Assembly (NCBI GenBank): GCA_036172665.1
Contig: CM069870.1
Span: 64,976,212 to 65,040,211 of the forward strand
Length of the DNA: 64,000 nt
From: Prosopocoilus inquinatus
Taxonomy: Eukaryota > Arthropoda > Insecta > Coleoptera > Lucanidae
Direction: 5' to 3'
The notes under the pieces are model-generated. The model saw only the letters and a program-made list of their open reading frames with translations. It had not been told where the DNA came from and did not search any database. Below, piece by piece: positions 1-10,829 of the stretch; position 1 is the stretch's first letter; the number at the start of each line of letters is the position of its first letter. A program made the position numbers and the translations under genes.

Positions 1-840
1 AGTGAAAATTTAAATGGCTTGTATCCAAACCTTAAATCCCCCGCAGAAAAAATTTTCAGTGGGAGAATGCCTACACTGGTGTAAAGACGTGAGGACGGGG
101 GCTGAAAACCTTCTTTTCATCCCCTTTTGTTCCCAATTCTTTTGCTCGAATGACGTTTACATGTATTTTCAGAATTTTCGAAAATGCTTCGCCCTTCTCT
201 GTCTTAGAACTCAGAATAAAAACTACTTTCCAGCATATTTCAAATAAAAATGCCCAAATTTTTCAACAGTAGGTATATTAACAAAATGTAAATATAAAAA
301 TATGTAGTACATTAGATGCAAAACTCTGTAATTGAAAAATATGTTAAAGTTGATTTTTTACGTTTTTATGCTTCTTATGATAAATTTCTAGAGTTTAAAC
401 TGGGTTGAAAGTTGAAAACTGCATAATTGCTTCTTAATTTAAGTTGAATATTTCATATATCAATTAAAGAAAGTTCCATTTGTTTTCGCTTTATCTCGAA
501 AGAATGACGCAAATACCGAGTTCTGCATACAATGTACTCATTTTCTTTTAATTAAGACCGAATACAAAATTGCAATATTAAATAAAAATTACACAAGCCA
601 AATTCAAGATTATAAAAATAAACGACAATTACAAAGAAAAAATAGGTATATATAGAAAAAAAAGCATATATTCAGCACAAAATAAAAAAGAACCTCTGTT
701 AGAAACAGCTTTTTTTAAGCGCAAAAATTAATTTTGGTTTCAGCTTACCAACGCAGAGCTAAAACCTTTCTTGAAACACCAAATCTAAATTAAATTTAAA
801 AAATCGGACATAATTAAATTGATTACCAAAAAACATTCAT
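1..840. other. AT-rich sequence without a recognisable gene
   Basis: A 77-codon open frame on the plus strand (14-247) resembles no family I know and ends in AT-rich DNA. The rest is A/T-rich sequence with short homopolymers. I see no exon signals, no terminal repeats and no RNA gene. Confidence 0.5.
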
Positions 841-1245
841 TTGCGAAATTAATTGCAAACTCACGAAACTGACTAACTAAATTGTTAATAATAAAAAAAA
901 GTTTCAACGAGGAACGGAACACGTAATTAGGGCAAGGGAAAACTGCACTAAAGAGACCGCATTTCGTATGCTGTTGAAGCCTTTATGCAATGCACTCCTT
1001 CCGGTTTGGAGACACCAGATGATCCACTCACTTGTTATGCACAAGAAATCCTTAATCGAGTGCATAATTAGGTGCAATATTGTAACCTCCGCAAGCTCGA
1101 TCTCATTCTGTTGCGAACACCGTTGTATGCACAATGACTTTGTACGTGTTTTAATACGTTATAATATAATTTAATCGTAACTTAATTTTTATAAAAGCAT
1201 TGCATCTCTACGTGCTGAATATTTGAACCTTTACACTGTTAAGAT
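840..1245 (+). repeat. Dispersed repeat family B, copy 1
   Basis: This segment shares ordered blocks with 7330-8230, 18640-19085 and 23215-23680. The blocks are an 'aaactgactaactaaatt' start, a middle containing 'ttaatcgagtgcataatt' followed by 'ggtgcaatattg', and a closing 'gcatctctacgtgctgaat' then 'gaacctttacac'. No protein, terminal inverted repeat or poly(A) tail is visible, so the class is unknown. All four copies lie in the same orientation. Confidence 0.6.
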
Positions 1246-1249
1246 TTTC

Positions 1250-2155
1250 ATGATTAATGTTGGTTTTATAATGACGAAGTACATTAATGGTGTGCAGCAA
1301 ATGAAATATATTAAGGATTATGCTGTAGATAGATAGATAGATTTTTCTGTAATCTTGTAAAATTTAGACACGGGTTGCAAACAAAAGTTAATATTGTCAC
1401 GCCTCTTTCGTCTCCAGCAGATTACGAGATGTCGGCGTCCAGAGGCGGGGGTTGCGCAGCTTGCGGGTGAAAAGGGAGTAACAGGGAAACTGCAAACTAC
1501 CTCATTAAAACAACAAGGATTACCTTAATTGTTTTGGTCAAAAATACAGATAACTGTAGCCCACGACGACGATCAGATTAACTGATATCTTTCACAAATT
1601 ACGCACATCTTTTATACTGCCAATGTACGTGACGTCATGACCAACTTCCGTAAAACTTTAATTGAACCCGTACTTTGTTCGGTTGCTGAAAAGGTGATGT
1701 CAGGATTTTCACGTTGTTTCCAATCGTCCTTTCTATTAAATCGTGAATTAATTAATTGTGTTTAAACACATACAATGCCCGAGTTATTTGCGTATTTGCA
1801 ACTTTGCGGATTCACGCTACAAGTTCATCGCCCGAGTCGTTGCACCAGCAAACCGCTTATCAGCAAATAACTCGTATTGCATTGGAAAAAATACATTTTA
1901 AATTAATTAAATACGATTTTCAAATATTTCTTAATCATGAAAATATATTTTTCTATTTTCTCGAATAACTCATTAACGAAGGCGCACCTGAAATATTTTG
2001 TCATTCTTCCATTTTGATTTGTTTGGACTTCCTGAATCCAATCCCAAAAGTACGGGCTGTATATAGCTCTCGTTCGTTGAGAGCCAATTTTATGCAATGT
2101 TTTTATTGAGCTCTTTATTTCCCTCTAATCTAAACTGCGCTGACGCTGGACCTGA
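1250..2155. other. Non-coding stretch, nothing recognised
   Basis: Mixed-composition DNA with a slightly GC-richer part at 1390-1480. Short open frames (1756-1968 plus, 1903-2097 minus) overlap on opposite strands and have no recognisable motif. I see no coding or RNA feature apart from the GATA microsatellite. Confidence 0.4.
1326..1346. repeat. (GATA)n microsatellite
   Basis: About four tandem copies of the tetramer GATA/TAGA. A short simple repeat with no associated gene. Confidence 0.85.
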
Positions 2156-2159
2156 CAAA

Positions 2160-2251
2160 TGCCCGATTTCTTCACCGCCTAATAAATTTATCTATCAGGT
2201 ATTAACCTTGGAAACCACTGTAAATTTATCTGTGGGTGAAGAAATCGGACC
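2160..2251. mobile_element. Small palindromic MITE-like element
   Basis: The 15-bp arm 'cccgatttcttcacc' at the left reappears inverted at the right end ('ggtgaagaaatcgg'). Between them are two opposed copies of 'taaatttatct'. The same core (cctgataaatttatctg, then tcaggta) occurs at 19105-19140 and 20487-20525, which shows that this is a dispersed element. It has no coding capacity. A small non-autonomous DNA element is the simplest reading. Confidence 0.55.
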
Positions 2252-2379
2252 AAAAGCCGTCAATTACTACCCTTATTCCGCTTTTAGCGTATTGTTTCCT
2301 TTTGCATATTTTTCCTCTGAATTCCTCATTTTTAACTTTATTTTCTTTCATTTTATTTTAGTTTGGATAACATAGCATC

Positions 2380-3030
2380 TTAATCTTCCCTTCTTCTTCT
2401 TCATCTGAATTTTCCAGCTGGTACATTCTCATTTAAATTCTATTTTTCTTCATTCGACCACGGTCCATCTATTTTGGAATCCTTGGCTAATGCAGTAATC
2501 TTTCACCATCATCACATGTTTCACTCCAATCTGCCTGCCAATTTTTCGTTTTTCTTTAAAAATTTTCTTACTAATTTTTGTGAATTGACCAGGTTTTCCG
2601 ATAATTTGAGTTTCAATTTCAATCAGTTTTAGTTTTAGTTTTAGTTTGTTAAGTCCTTTTCAAATATATTTAGTTTTTAGATAATAATACATTTTCCTTT
2701 TCTCGCCCGATGTGCCCAAGAACCTACGGTTTAGTTAAATAATTTCGTTTCTTCAAGGTTTGCTCGGGTTAAAAACGCAGAATTATGGAAGCAAATATTT
2801 TATGTGTTGACTAACCAGTACACTAGACCCTATAAATTATTTCTTTCTTCCGCATTTTCGCGGTTAATTTCAAGGACAAATTCGAGCTGTCGCGAATGTA
2901 AAAACTTTCCATCGTAATAAAATCGTCCAATTTAATGAAAATCTGCAAATATTCTCACATGCATACATATATCGACAATGGAAGACCAAATAGCAAATAG
3001 CATAAAATAAAAAAAAAAAGAATCGTCCCT
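2380..3030. other. Pyrimidine-rich non-coding stretch
   Basis: T/C-rich sequence with a short run of three TTTTAG hexamers near 2628-2648. It is not a recognisable telomeric array (insect TTAGG or TCAGG). No gene or repeat family was recognised. Confidence 0.4.
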
Positions 3031-3580
3031 TAAATATTTGAATGGCGCAGTTCATAAAACAATGTGCTCTCGATGAATGATTCGCAGGAGGAAAATTCCG
3101 CCGTCACACACAAAAAGAAAACACAAATAAGCGCGCACATATTCCTTCCGTTCGTCGAAAAGAAAGTAAAAAGAACGCAAAAGCGTTCGCCTCGTACATT
3201 ATAAAATAAAACCGTCTGAAAAACCCAGTCACACGTGACCGATTTTTTTTTCGGCACGTTCGTTTCACGCACGGGAAACTGTATCGGGCGGGCGCGATAA
3301 TGACGGCAAAAAAAAAAGTTCCCGAGGCGCGCGCGATACGTATCGTTTCTTTCACGCGCGAAACTTTTTTAAAGACTAATGCACGGGTGGAAGTGTCTTT
3401 TTAGTATTCAGCGGAAACGTTTCGGCCTGGATTTATTATGCATCGCCAGCGAAAATTATAAGGGTTTCGCTTTTGGCGATGGCGCGGCGCGCGGAATTAA
3501 AGTCGCGTTCGACGTAGGAAAATCGGGCGTGAAAGTATTCGACAAGTTGGGATTAGGAAACACGTGACGTGAGCTGATAA
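3030..3580. other. GC-richer, CpG-containing unique-looking island
   Basis: GC and CpG content rise sharply against the AT-rich surroundings, with several 'cgcgcg' runs near 3330-3360 and 3480-3510. I found no second copy in the window. Short frames exist on both strands (3104-3355 minus, 3379-3567 plus) but lack recognisable domains. It could be a conserved non-coding or regulatory segment, or an unrecognised exon. This rests on composition and uniqueness alone. Confidence 0.35.
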
Positions 3581-3981
3581 ATCATAAAGCCAAAGTACAA
3601 TAATTATTCCTCAACCACTACAGAATCTTGATTCAATTAATACAGGATTATAGAGGATAGATACTCGAGTTGAAGTTTGATGTGAACCGAACAGAGCAAG
3701 CAACTTACTGGATATCGCAATTGCATTCTCTGACTTCGTAATCATTGTTAATCATTGTGCAGTTCTCACAGTACAATGAATATGATTAATGCTTCTAACG
3801 CTTCAATAAAGATAGGGTATTTAACATTTCTATTTGATATGAAGAAGTTGCTTACTCTTTGTAAAACAGATCTTTATGACGTAACTTTCTGTATAGAAAC
3901 TATTTTTAATTGAAAGACATGTGTTTTGTTCATGTAAAAAATATCACTTCAGATTAAAAAAAAAAAGAGAATGTATTCCTA

Positions 3982-3999
3982 GTTCCACGTTGGGCGCCA
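3982..3999 (-). other. tRNA-Lys primer-binding-site match (first)
   Basis: On the minus strand this reads TGGCGCCCAACGTGGAAC. Retroelements primed by tRNA-Lys(CUU) carry TGGCGCCCAACGTGGGGC, so 16 of 18 positions agree. Nuclear tRNA genes do not encode the 3' CCA, so the TGG at the start favours a primer-binding site over a tRNA gene. It implies an LTR retrotransposon on the minus strand with its LTR to the right. Confidence 0.6.
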
Positions 4000-4059
4000 A
4001 TTTTTTTACAGGCAGATTTTTTTTAATATACATGAATCATGTAGGTATTATTATTCATG

Positions 4060-4077
4060 GCCCCATGTTGGGCGCCA
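4060..4077 (-). other. tRNA-Lys primer-binding-site match (second)
   Basis: The minus strand reads TGGCGCCCAACATGGGGC, one mismatch from the tRNA-Lys(CUU) primer-binding site. It lies 78 bp from the first match and both are preceded by similar sequence (ctgcctgt or gcctgtca), so this is a local duplication of an LTR/PBS junction. A plausible LTR end (minus-strand CCTGTCA) lies at about 4083-4089. Confidence 0.65.
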
Positions 4078-4082
4078 ATTTC

Positions 4083-6250
4083 TGACAGGCAAACTTTTAT
4101 TTTCACAAAACGTATATTATTATTTTTTAATTAAACAAATTTAAAATGCAGGCAATTGACCTCTCACTCATCTACTGTCTACGTTCTAAAGAAAGATTGA
4201 AGTATGTTTTAATTTGCTTTTGCTGATGTACTTACATTTTTTGCAAATAACTCGTTGGCAACATGATGGTATCAAAGTTACTCTACAAGAACCGAAATGC
4301 GCGTTGTCCTTTAGGCGGACACATCGCGAAAATGGTAAACACCTTCTTAAACACTAACCAGGCCGCGGGAACACCATAAGACGACTGCGTGCTCTGGGCA
4401 CGTCACAAATTAATAAAGCCAAAACTGACCTTACCCCTATTGTACGAAAGAAGGGTTCGCATGAATCAAAAACATGGTGACTTCAGCAAGAGCCAACAGA
4501 GTATAAGCTGACGTAAGGAATACCAATCGCATGAAATATCAGATATGAACGCAATTTAATTTTTCCATCGAAAAAAACGTACAGAAAACTGTAACTCGCA
4601 AAATCATATATCACAAAAATAGAGACGCGCCGGAATTTGTGATTGCCCAGACGTTTCAAAATAAAATTAAATCAAGTTCTTCCGAAAGTGATGAAGCGCA
4701 CCTGCGGTTGCTTGCGAAAGACGGTGAAAATAAAACTAAAAATAGAAACTCCCGGCGATATTGTTTACTTAAGGCAATAAAGAAAAATGCCCAAACGTAA
4801 GATGACTTAAAACCGGATATAAAAAAACAATTGCACCACAAAATTAAATCGAGGTGTGAAACAATTCGTATTTTAAAAATCCAAAAATTCTATACCGCCA
4901 AGCGTTCCCACACGGTTTCCTTATAGTGCGCCATCGAGAATAAATACGGTTTAAAACTCGACAGATACAAGGTGATTCCTGGAAAGCGGTTTTCAAACCG
5001 TAACAGAACTCAAAAGAAAATATCAAAACTTAATTGAATTAGCAAAGCCAAGTCAAGCTCAAAAGAAAACATCAAAACTCAATAGAATTAGCAAAGCCAA
5101 GTCAAAATCAAATGAACTCAAAAACACAAGAAGCAGATGAAAAGTAAATAATAAGCAAAGCTCAAAAAACTTAGAAATTTTGAAAATTAAAAAGTTTCGA
5201 AAGTGAACACAACTTTCAACTGTAATTAATTAAGTCCATCTCAAGAAAGGTCAAACCAAGTATACTCAGCCTAAGTATGTTTAACTCAAGCAACAAATGT
5301 AAACCGAAATTAAAATGAAAAATTAAAAACAAATAATAAAATTCGATTAAAATTCGGCTGAAGACGTAGAATTGAAAGGGCTTCCCTAAAGTCTCTACCG
5401 CAAACGATACGAAATAATGCCTTGTCCACCTGGAACAAAAAGCATCGATATGGGGCGAGCCCCCTTCAAAGCATCAACCTGCCCTAGAGAAATCGAAACC
5501 GACACTGAACTGTAAGAGCACGCGTTCAAACTAATAAAGCCACCCCTTGGCTTCGCCCCGAAACCGCTAAGGAAGGAGTTGAACAATCAAAACCTAGCTG
5601 ACATAAATTGTAACTAATCCGAAATAATTTGACCTAAAATTGAGCCAATCCCTGCAAGGGCCAGATGTATGTACATTTTAGAATATCGTCGAATAGCAAA
5701 GCTCGCAAAAAGAACACTTCACTGCGAACCAAAGCAAAAAAGACCGACGAGAATTTTTGATCCTGTCTCAACTTTACACAAATAAACAAATTGCTTAATT
5801 CTCACATAAGTGTCAACTGTAATTAATTAAATTCACCACCTCAGTCTACTCAGCCTAACTCTGTTCAACTCAAGCAAGACATTTAAACCGAAATTAAAAT
5901 GAAAAATTAAAAATAAATAAGAAAATTGGATTAAAAAATTTCGAGGTCAACCAGACTTCTCAAAAGTAAATGGAACTCTCCCTAAATCAAGCAAAAAATT
6001 GAAAATTAAAAAAAAAGGATGAAAATTTAAAACTAAAAAAAAAAAATCAAAATTCAACTGGAATTGGGTCCAGTACTAGCAAAAAAAGTTTCTTGTGTTG
6101 CACTGTTGGAATTCGCTTTTCTTTAATGAGGGCTAGGAGCCGGTAAAAGCCGAAGTGAATTTCGCATTAATTAATGTATCATCTACAAGGTGTATCTTTT
6201 ATTACTTACTTAGTCTACAACTGGAAAAATAATCAGAGATACCTATCGGT
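4083..6250. repeat. Long non-coding repeat family A, copy 1 (possible long LTR)
   Basis: Blocks in the same order recur at about 10830-13990, 29000-29620, 34580-34963 plus 39613-41810, and 60530-62820. Landmarks are 'aattaataaagccaaaact' near 4410, 'ctcaaaagaaaa' A-rich blocks at 5000-6060, a 'ggcttcgccccgaaaccgct' block near 5550 and a 'gcactgttggaattcg' block near 6100. No protein is encoded. Next to the two primer-binding-site matches, the segment would sit where a long LTR of a minus-strand element belongs. Osvaldo/Ulysses/Woot-type gypsy elements of insects have LTRs of this size and tRNA-Lys priming. The LTR identity is inference; the repeat itself is visible. Confidence 0.55.
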
Positions 6251-7330
6251 TTTTTTTTTATATTAACAAAGTAGGGGTAATAACAGCTCCTTAAGGTACA
6301 CCAGCAGTCATTTCTAAAACCCGAGGTTGGCCAGCATTATTTTCTACGTCCTAAATTTCAAACAAATGAAGAGAGAAAATCGTACGTTACGCTTACTAGT
6401 CCATAGCATGTAATTTATTCAAAATTAAATCATGACGTAGTCGACATATTTTCAAGTTTAATAAAAAGATGGCGGTGAGATCTCCTTCGCTCTTGGAGGC
6501 TTCCATTGTCGTTAGATATAGCTTTACAGAATAGCTCTTTTCTTGTTAAATATGTAAGAAACCGATTTTCTGCAAAGAAGTAGACAAATTATATCGAAAT
6601 GCAAGAGCAGTCTTGACCTTGCGGCGACCGCAAAAAACCTGCTGCCAATTTGGAGCACGGATGAGGTAAGCCGATTTACCTTGCAGATTTTTTAACGTAA
6701 TTGATCGGCTAATAACTAAATTAAAGCCAGTTTTTGAAATCGTTAAAAAGAATTAATCCAGACAACCGTTATATGGTAAATATAAATGTCGCCTTTTTTT
6801 ATATACATATACAAGTGTATTAAAGAAGTTTTAGAAACACATGTCACTATATACAACTGAATTTTTAATTTCAAAACTGACACACTCGTGAAATTAAAAA
6901 CCCTGTTGTACACGACGACATGTCACGTGAATCATCTATCATTAACAATTTCCCTTTTACTAGAACACTGTCCTCGCGGTGTCATTTGATATTATAATCT
7001 CACATTCACTATAAATAGACGTTTAATGTAATGAATATGTAACGGGGGAATTTTTAGATAGTAACGTATTAGTTATTGATTATGTGACACGTTGTCTGTC
7101 TAATCGCATCGCAGCTTTGCACCACTTACTTTAGTCGGTATTCTCGTGTACAAAGATGAATTACATGTCAGTACATCGCAAAACAAACTACATTTTCATG
7201 TAGGTAATAAAGATGTAGTAATTTTCTGAAGCTTAAAAATAATGTCTTTCACAGTTTAAACAGTAACAGGAGAAAGATTAATGATTATGTGTTTATTAAA
7301 AAATTCCACACACCATGAAGCATTGTATCT
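6250..7330. other. Non-coding stretch, nothing recognised
   Basis: AT-rich sequence with no open frame worth noting, no terminal repeats and no second copy seen in the window. One isolated AGATGGCGG lies near 6467. Confidence 0.4.
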
Positions 7331-8230
7331 TCATCCGTGAAATTAATTACAAACTGAGAAAACTGACTGACTGAATTTTTTTTTCTTTTAAATAAACAAG
7401 AAACACGGTGCGTAATGAAGTCAAGAAACTTTATTCGAAGAACTAGGAAGATCCATCTCATACGGCGTCGCTCTACTGCAGCACTTTGCCGCCTTCTCGA
7501 CTTTTACGTAAGTGGGAAACACCGGATGTTGCATTTGCTATGCAAAGACATCCTTAATTGAGTGCACAATTTAGATGCAATACTACAATATCCGTAATTT
7601 TGATTTTATTCCTCCGCGGATGCAAAATTCCAGGAGAATCAGCCTCAGCGATTAAGTAATATTATAATGAGTCAGATACAATTCATTATAATCAAGGAAA
7701 AGAAATCGGGCCACTTGCTTCGCGCTCACTAGAAAAATTTAATACTCGGACTGTACTAGCTCCGCCTGGAGTATTTGGAATGGAGTTATCTCATCTGGCT
7801 GCATCGAGCACCATACTGTCGACTTTCTTTTAGGCATATTTATTGTTTGCAATTAAATATTTAAAGTATATTTAAAGTATGTGGTGATTTGCAGCGACTA
7901 TTACGTGCATTTTTATATTTTCAAAGAGAAACTTTCTCCTATTAGCTCTCTAGGATGTGCGAAAAACGTTTTGACGATTAAATATATTTAAATCGTTTAG
8001 TTGTCGAAGAAAAAGCCGGAACTAACTCGTAAACCTTCCCTCTCCATTCAATGACAATTAGAAGCATCGCAGCCGCGCAAAGGTGGAAGGAGTGAACAGT
8101 ATATTCGGCGTGAAAAGCGTCGGTACTAAGTGGGCCCAATTCTTAAGCTTGATTATAATATTATTTAATCGCGATTTGATTTTTATATCTCTGATTACTG
8201 AATATCTGAACCTTTACATGTGATTACTTC
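7330..8230 (+). repeat. Dispersed repeat family B, copy 2, with a 470-bp interruption
   Basis: The start (aattacaaactgagaaaact), the middle ('tttattcgaagaact' and 'ttaattgagtgcacaattt') and the end (ttataatattatttaatcgc, then 'gaacctttaca') match the other family B copies. About 470 bp at roughly 7680-8150 is absent from copies 1 and 3 and is probably a later insertion of unknown type. It is non-coding. Confidence 0.5.
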
Positions 8231-8379
8231 TCTCATAAAAAAAAGTCGTCAAAAATCGTCTTCCTAGAGCACAGATTCATGAATAATGCTTAAAAGTTAA
8301 AAGTTACCTGTAGGTTTATTTTCGCAAAGTTCTTGTTCGTCGATAATTGCAGAATTGTTATAAAAAAAGGAAAGACAGA

Positions 8380-8440
8380 AAATTAATTTCATTTATCTTG
8401 ACGTTTCAGATGTCGCTATTTTATCTGTTCATCGAACTTT
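8380..8440 (+). repeat. Fragment of family D tail
   Basis: The stretch 'gatgtcgctattttatctgt' near 8409 matches the conserved tail of family D copies at 30097, 42977 and 50780 (gatgtcgctgttttatctgt). Only the tail is present. Confidence 0.4.
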
Positions 8441-8474
8441 TTTGTGTTACTAAAGACGTCGGTCAGAATCTTGT

Positions 8475-8600
8475 AGATCTGCACCGGCACAGCCCCAGAG
8501 AGCCACCGGTACGACTCAGAACCAGCACCGGTGCGGATCTGGGCGGCACTGGTAGAGACCCAATCTTCGCCGGTTACCGTCGAAGAAGATATTTTCAAGT
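8475..8600. other. GC-rich patch with clustered ACCGG boxes
   Basis: Within about 125 bp there are four related boxes: 'gcaccggcac', 'gccaccggtacg', 'agcaccggtgcgg' and 'gcactggtag', followed by 'cgccggttaccg'. The sequence is GC-rich inside AT-rich DNA. ACCGGT-like boxes resemble Grainyhead-type sites, but binding is unproven. Frames are open on both strands here (8347-8670 plus, 8416-8658 minus) and neither resembles a known protein. Confidence 0.3.
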
Positions 8601-8812
8601 GATCCTCCCAAAAAGCAAAAACCAAATTCTGTCGTTTAGAATTACTTTGGATTGTCACAGAACCGTGTAAAGGGTAAAAGTAAAGGGGCCTCTTTGGTCT
8701 TTGATTCTAGAAGAGTTTTAAAATGGTTGAAAAGAAATTTTTACAAAGCAGGCACCGATGAAATCATTACTTAAATGTCGATTTTATAATGCCATCAAAG
8801 AAATATAAAATA

Positions 8813-10222
8813 TACATGGTGTAACAAAAATACATGCCGTTACTTCAGGGACGTATTCTACAGACCAAAATAACGAAAGAAAGTCAAATAAACATGTATA
8901 TAGGATGTTCACGGGAGACTGCAACAACAACCAACTCTCTTATTTGAATTTTTCATGAAGTAAATTATATTGGAAAAGTATCAGGACCTTTCCTGCCCAA
9001 TTCTATGGCAATATCGGAAAAACAAATGGCTGTCAGGTTTTTGAGATTTTCAATTGTTTTTAATTTTTTTTTTGAATAAAACAATAATTTATATCATCGT
9101 AACGCGTTCAGAATATCATACTAATTACGTTTCTAAAATATTTTCTTCCAAAGCGTTCTATTTTTTTATTATTAAGTGAATAAATCTTGGTGTTCAAGAA
9201 AAATGTCTACAATGGCTAACTTTTTTATTTGAAATGTCACAGGGTAATTTAAATTAGGAAAGTTTCAGGATCTTTTCCGCTCGATTTTTATCGTCGCAAC
9301 GCGTTTAGAATATTTAATTCAGTATATCTCTAGATATGATACGGTTTATCGCGTTTCCTTTTTTTTTCATTTTAATCTCTAGGATATATCATTGAAGTAG
9401 CTGCTATTTTGACAGACATTCTGCTGACCAAAATGAAGAAAAAGTTCAAATAAACGTATACCCAAAAATCATTTGTTTTTATGATATAGTTAAATTATTA
9501 AAATCATGAAACTGAAAATTAAATATTTAATTCTAATTAAAAAGTTACAGTAAATGTAGAAAAAAAATCATTTAAACATGTATACAGGGTGTTTGAGGGA
9601 AACCGTATCGATAGCAAGAAAATATTTTTCTAGAGACGAATTTAATTAGACATCCTGAACGGGTTGCAGGGAGTGATAAGCTGACATTTCGTAAGAGAAT
9701 ACAAAAACAATTAAAAATCTCGAAAAGTAGATAGTAATTTGCTTTTCCGATACTACCATAAAATCTAGCAGGAAAAGTCCTAAAACTTTCCTATTTTAAG
9801 TTACATCGTAAAATAACAAAGTTAGCTATTCCAGACATTTTTCTTGAACAAGATTTATTCACCTAATAATAAAAAAAATAGGCTTTGGAAGAAAATATTT
9901 TAGAAACGTAATTAATATGACATTCTGATCGCAATGCGATGATAAAAAAAAAACTTGTTTTATTAAAAAAAAGTTAAAAACAATTGGAAATCTCAAAAAC
10001 CTGACAGTCTTTGTCTTTCCGATATTGTCATAAATTTAGACAGGATAGGTCCTGAAACTTTTCCAATATAAGTTACTTCGTAAAAATTCAAATAAGAGAG
10101 TTAGCTGTTGTTGCAGCTTCCCGTGAACCCCCTGTATACGTGTTTATATGAACGTTTTTCTTTATTTTGATCTGTAGAATTCGTCCCTGAAGTAGGGGCC
10201 TGTATTTTTGTTACACCTTGTA
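8813..10222. mobile_element. Foldback / long-TIR DNA element (about 1.4 kb)
   Basis: The left end (tacatggtgtaacaaaaata) returns inverted at the right end (tatttttgttacaccttgta), with TA dinucleotides on both sides as in TA-targeting elements. The inverted arms run about 400 bp each (roughly 8813-9215 and 9815-10222) with scattered differences. The central 600 bp holds further related motifs such as 'atacagggtgtttgaggg' near 9592, which suggests nested or rearranged copies. There is no transposase frame, so it is non-autonomous. Shorter relatives lie at 57581-57920 and perhaps 16289-16858. Confidence 0.75.
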
Positions 10223-10224
10223 TA

Positions 10225-10475
10225 AATGAAAGGAAAAAGGGGAAAAAAAGGAAAAAAAAGAACGGTGTCACTCTGCATCAGGAAATTTCATTTTGTGGCA
10301 CGACGGTTTCGCTATCAAGGTTGATCCTCTCCTACGTCATTAATAAAAGAAATGGATTTGAGGATGCAGGGCGGCCGCTATCGCATGCCATTTTAACTAT
10401 AAATAAACATTAGAACATTCTGGAATAAAATGAAATTCTAAGTAGGAAGAGGAATAATGAATAAACAATTTTACG
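10225..10475. other. Non-coding spacer
   Basis: A-rich run (10228-10260) followed by mixed sequence. No gene or repeat was recognised. Confidence 0.35.
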
Positions 10476-10479
10476 CTAT

Positions 10480-10602
10480 AGCGAGTCTGTTCAGATTGCA
10501 GTGGGGCCCTCAAGCATCCTGTGTATAGCGCTATTTCAGCCCTAATTAAGGCCTCATCAGTAGAAGAGTAGCTCTGGAAGCTCCACCGCAATCCGAACGA
10601 CT
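10480..10602 (-). mobile_element. Short repeat family D, copy with inverted ends
   Basis: The ends are inverted: 'gattgcagtggggc' at the left and the complement of 'gattgcggtggagc' at the right. The interior matches family D copies at 29940-30125 (gctatttcagccct) and, in part, 50670-50810. On the minus strand the interior folds as a hammerhead ribozyme. The element is about 120 bp and non-coding. Its class is open: it could be a retrozyme-like, SINE-like or MITE-like unit. Confidence 0.6.
10506..10575 (-). ncRNA. Hammerhead ribozyme-like motif (family D)
   Basis: Minus strand: the core box CTGATGA (10554-10560) is followed by a 16-nt hairpin (10538-10553, six pairs including two G-U, loop AATT), then GAAA (10534-10537) and the self-complementary TAGCGCTA as a minimal stem III. 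Spacing and both core boxes fit the hammerhead consensus. Stem I is imperfect in this copy, but in the 29940-30125 copy stem I pairs well while the core has decayed. Self-cleavage of this exact copy is uncertain. Confidence 0.6.
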
Positions 10603-10829
10603 TGCCCGATTAAGCTGCTGTTAAGTTGATGAATGAACAATTTGCAATAACGAGGAAAATCAAATGCAGGTGAATTAGGAGATGTTAAAACGAAAGCAGT
10701 GTATACTTTCCTGTTCTAGAAAGTACTAGAATGATCAAGACAAAGACTGATGATCAAGAAAAGCGAGTTACGATACGATCTAGAATTTATAAAATGGCTA
10801 GAGAATGTAGCAAAGAAAACATGTTGCTA

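Noticed and set aside
2626..2650. Telomere-like TTTTAG repeats
   Set aside because: Only about three units and not an insect telomere sequence (TTAGG or TCAGG).
3982..4077. tRNA-Lys gene fragments
   Set aside because: The matches stop after the tRNA 3' end and include the CCA that nuclear tRNA genes do not encode, so primer-binding sites are the better reading.
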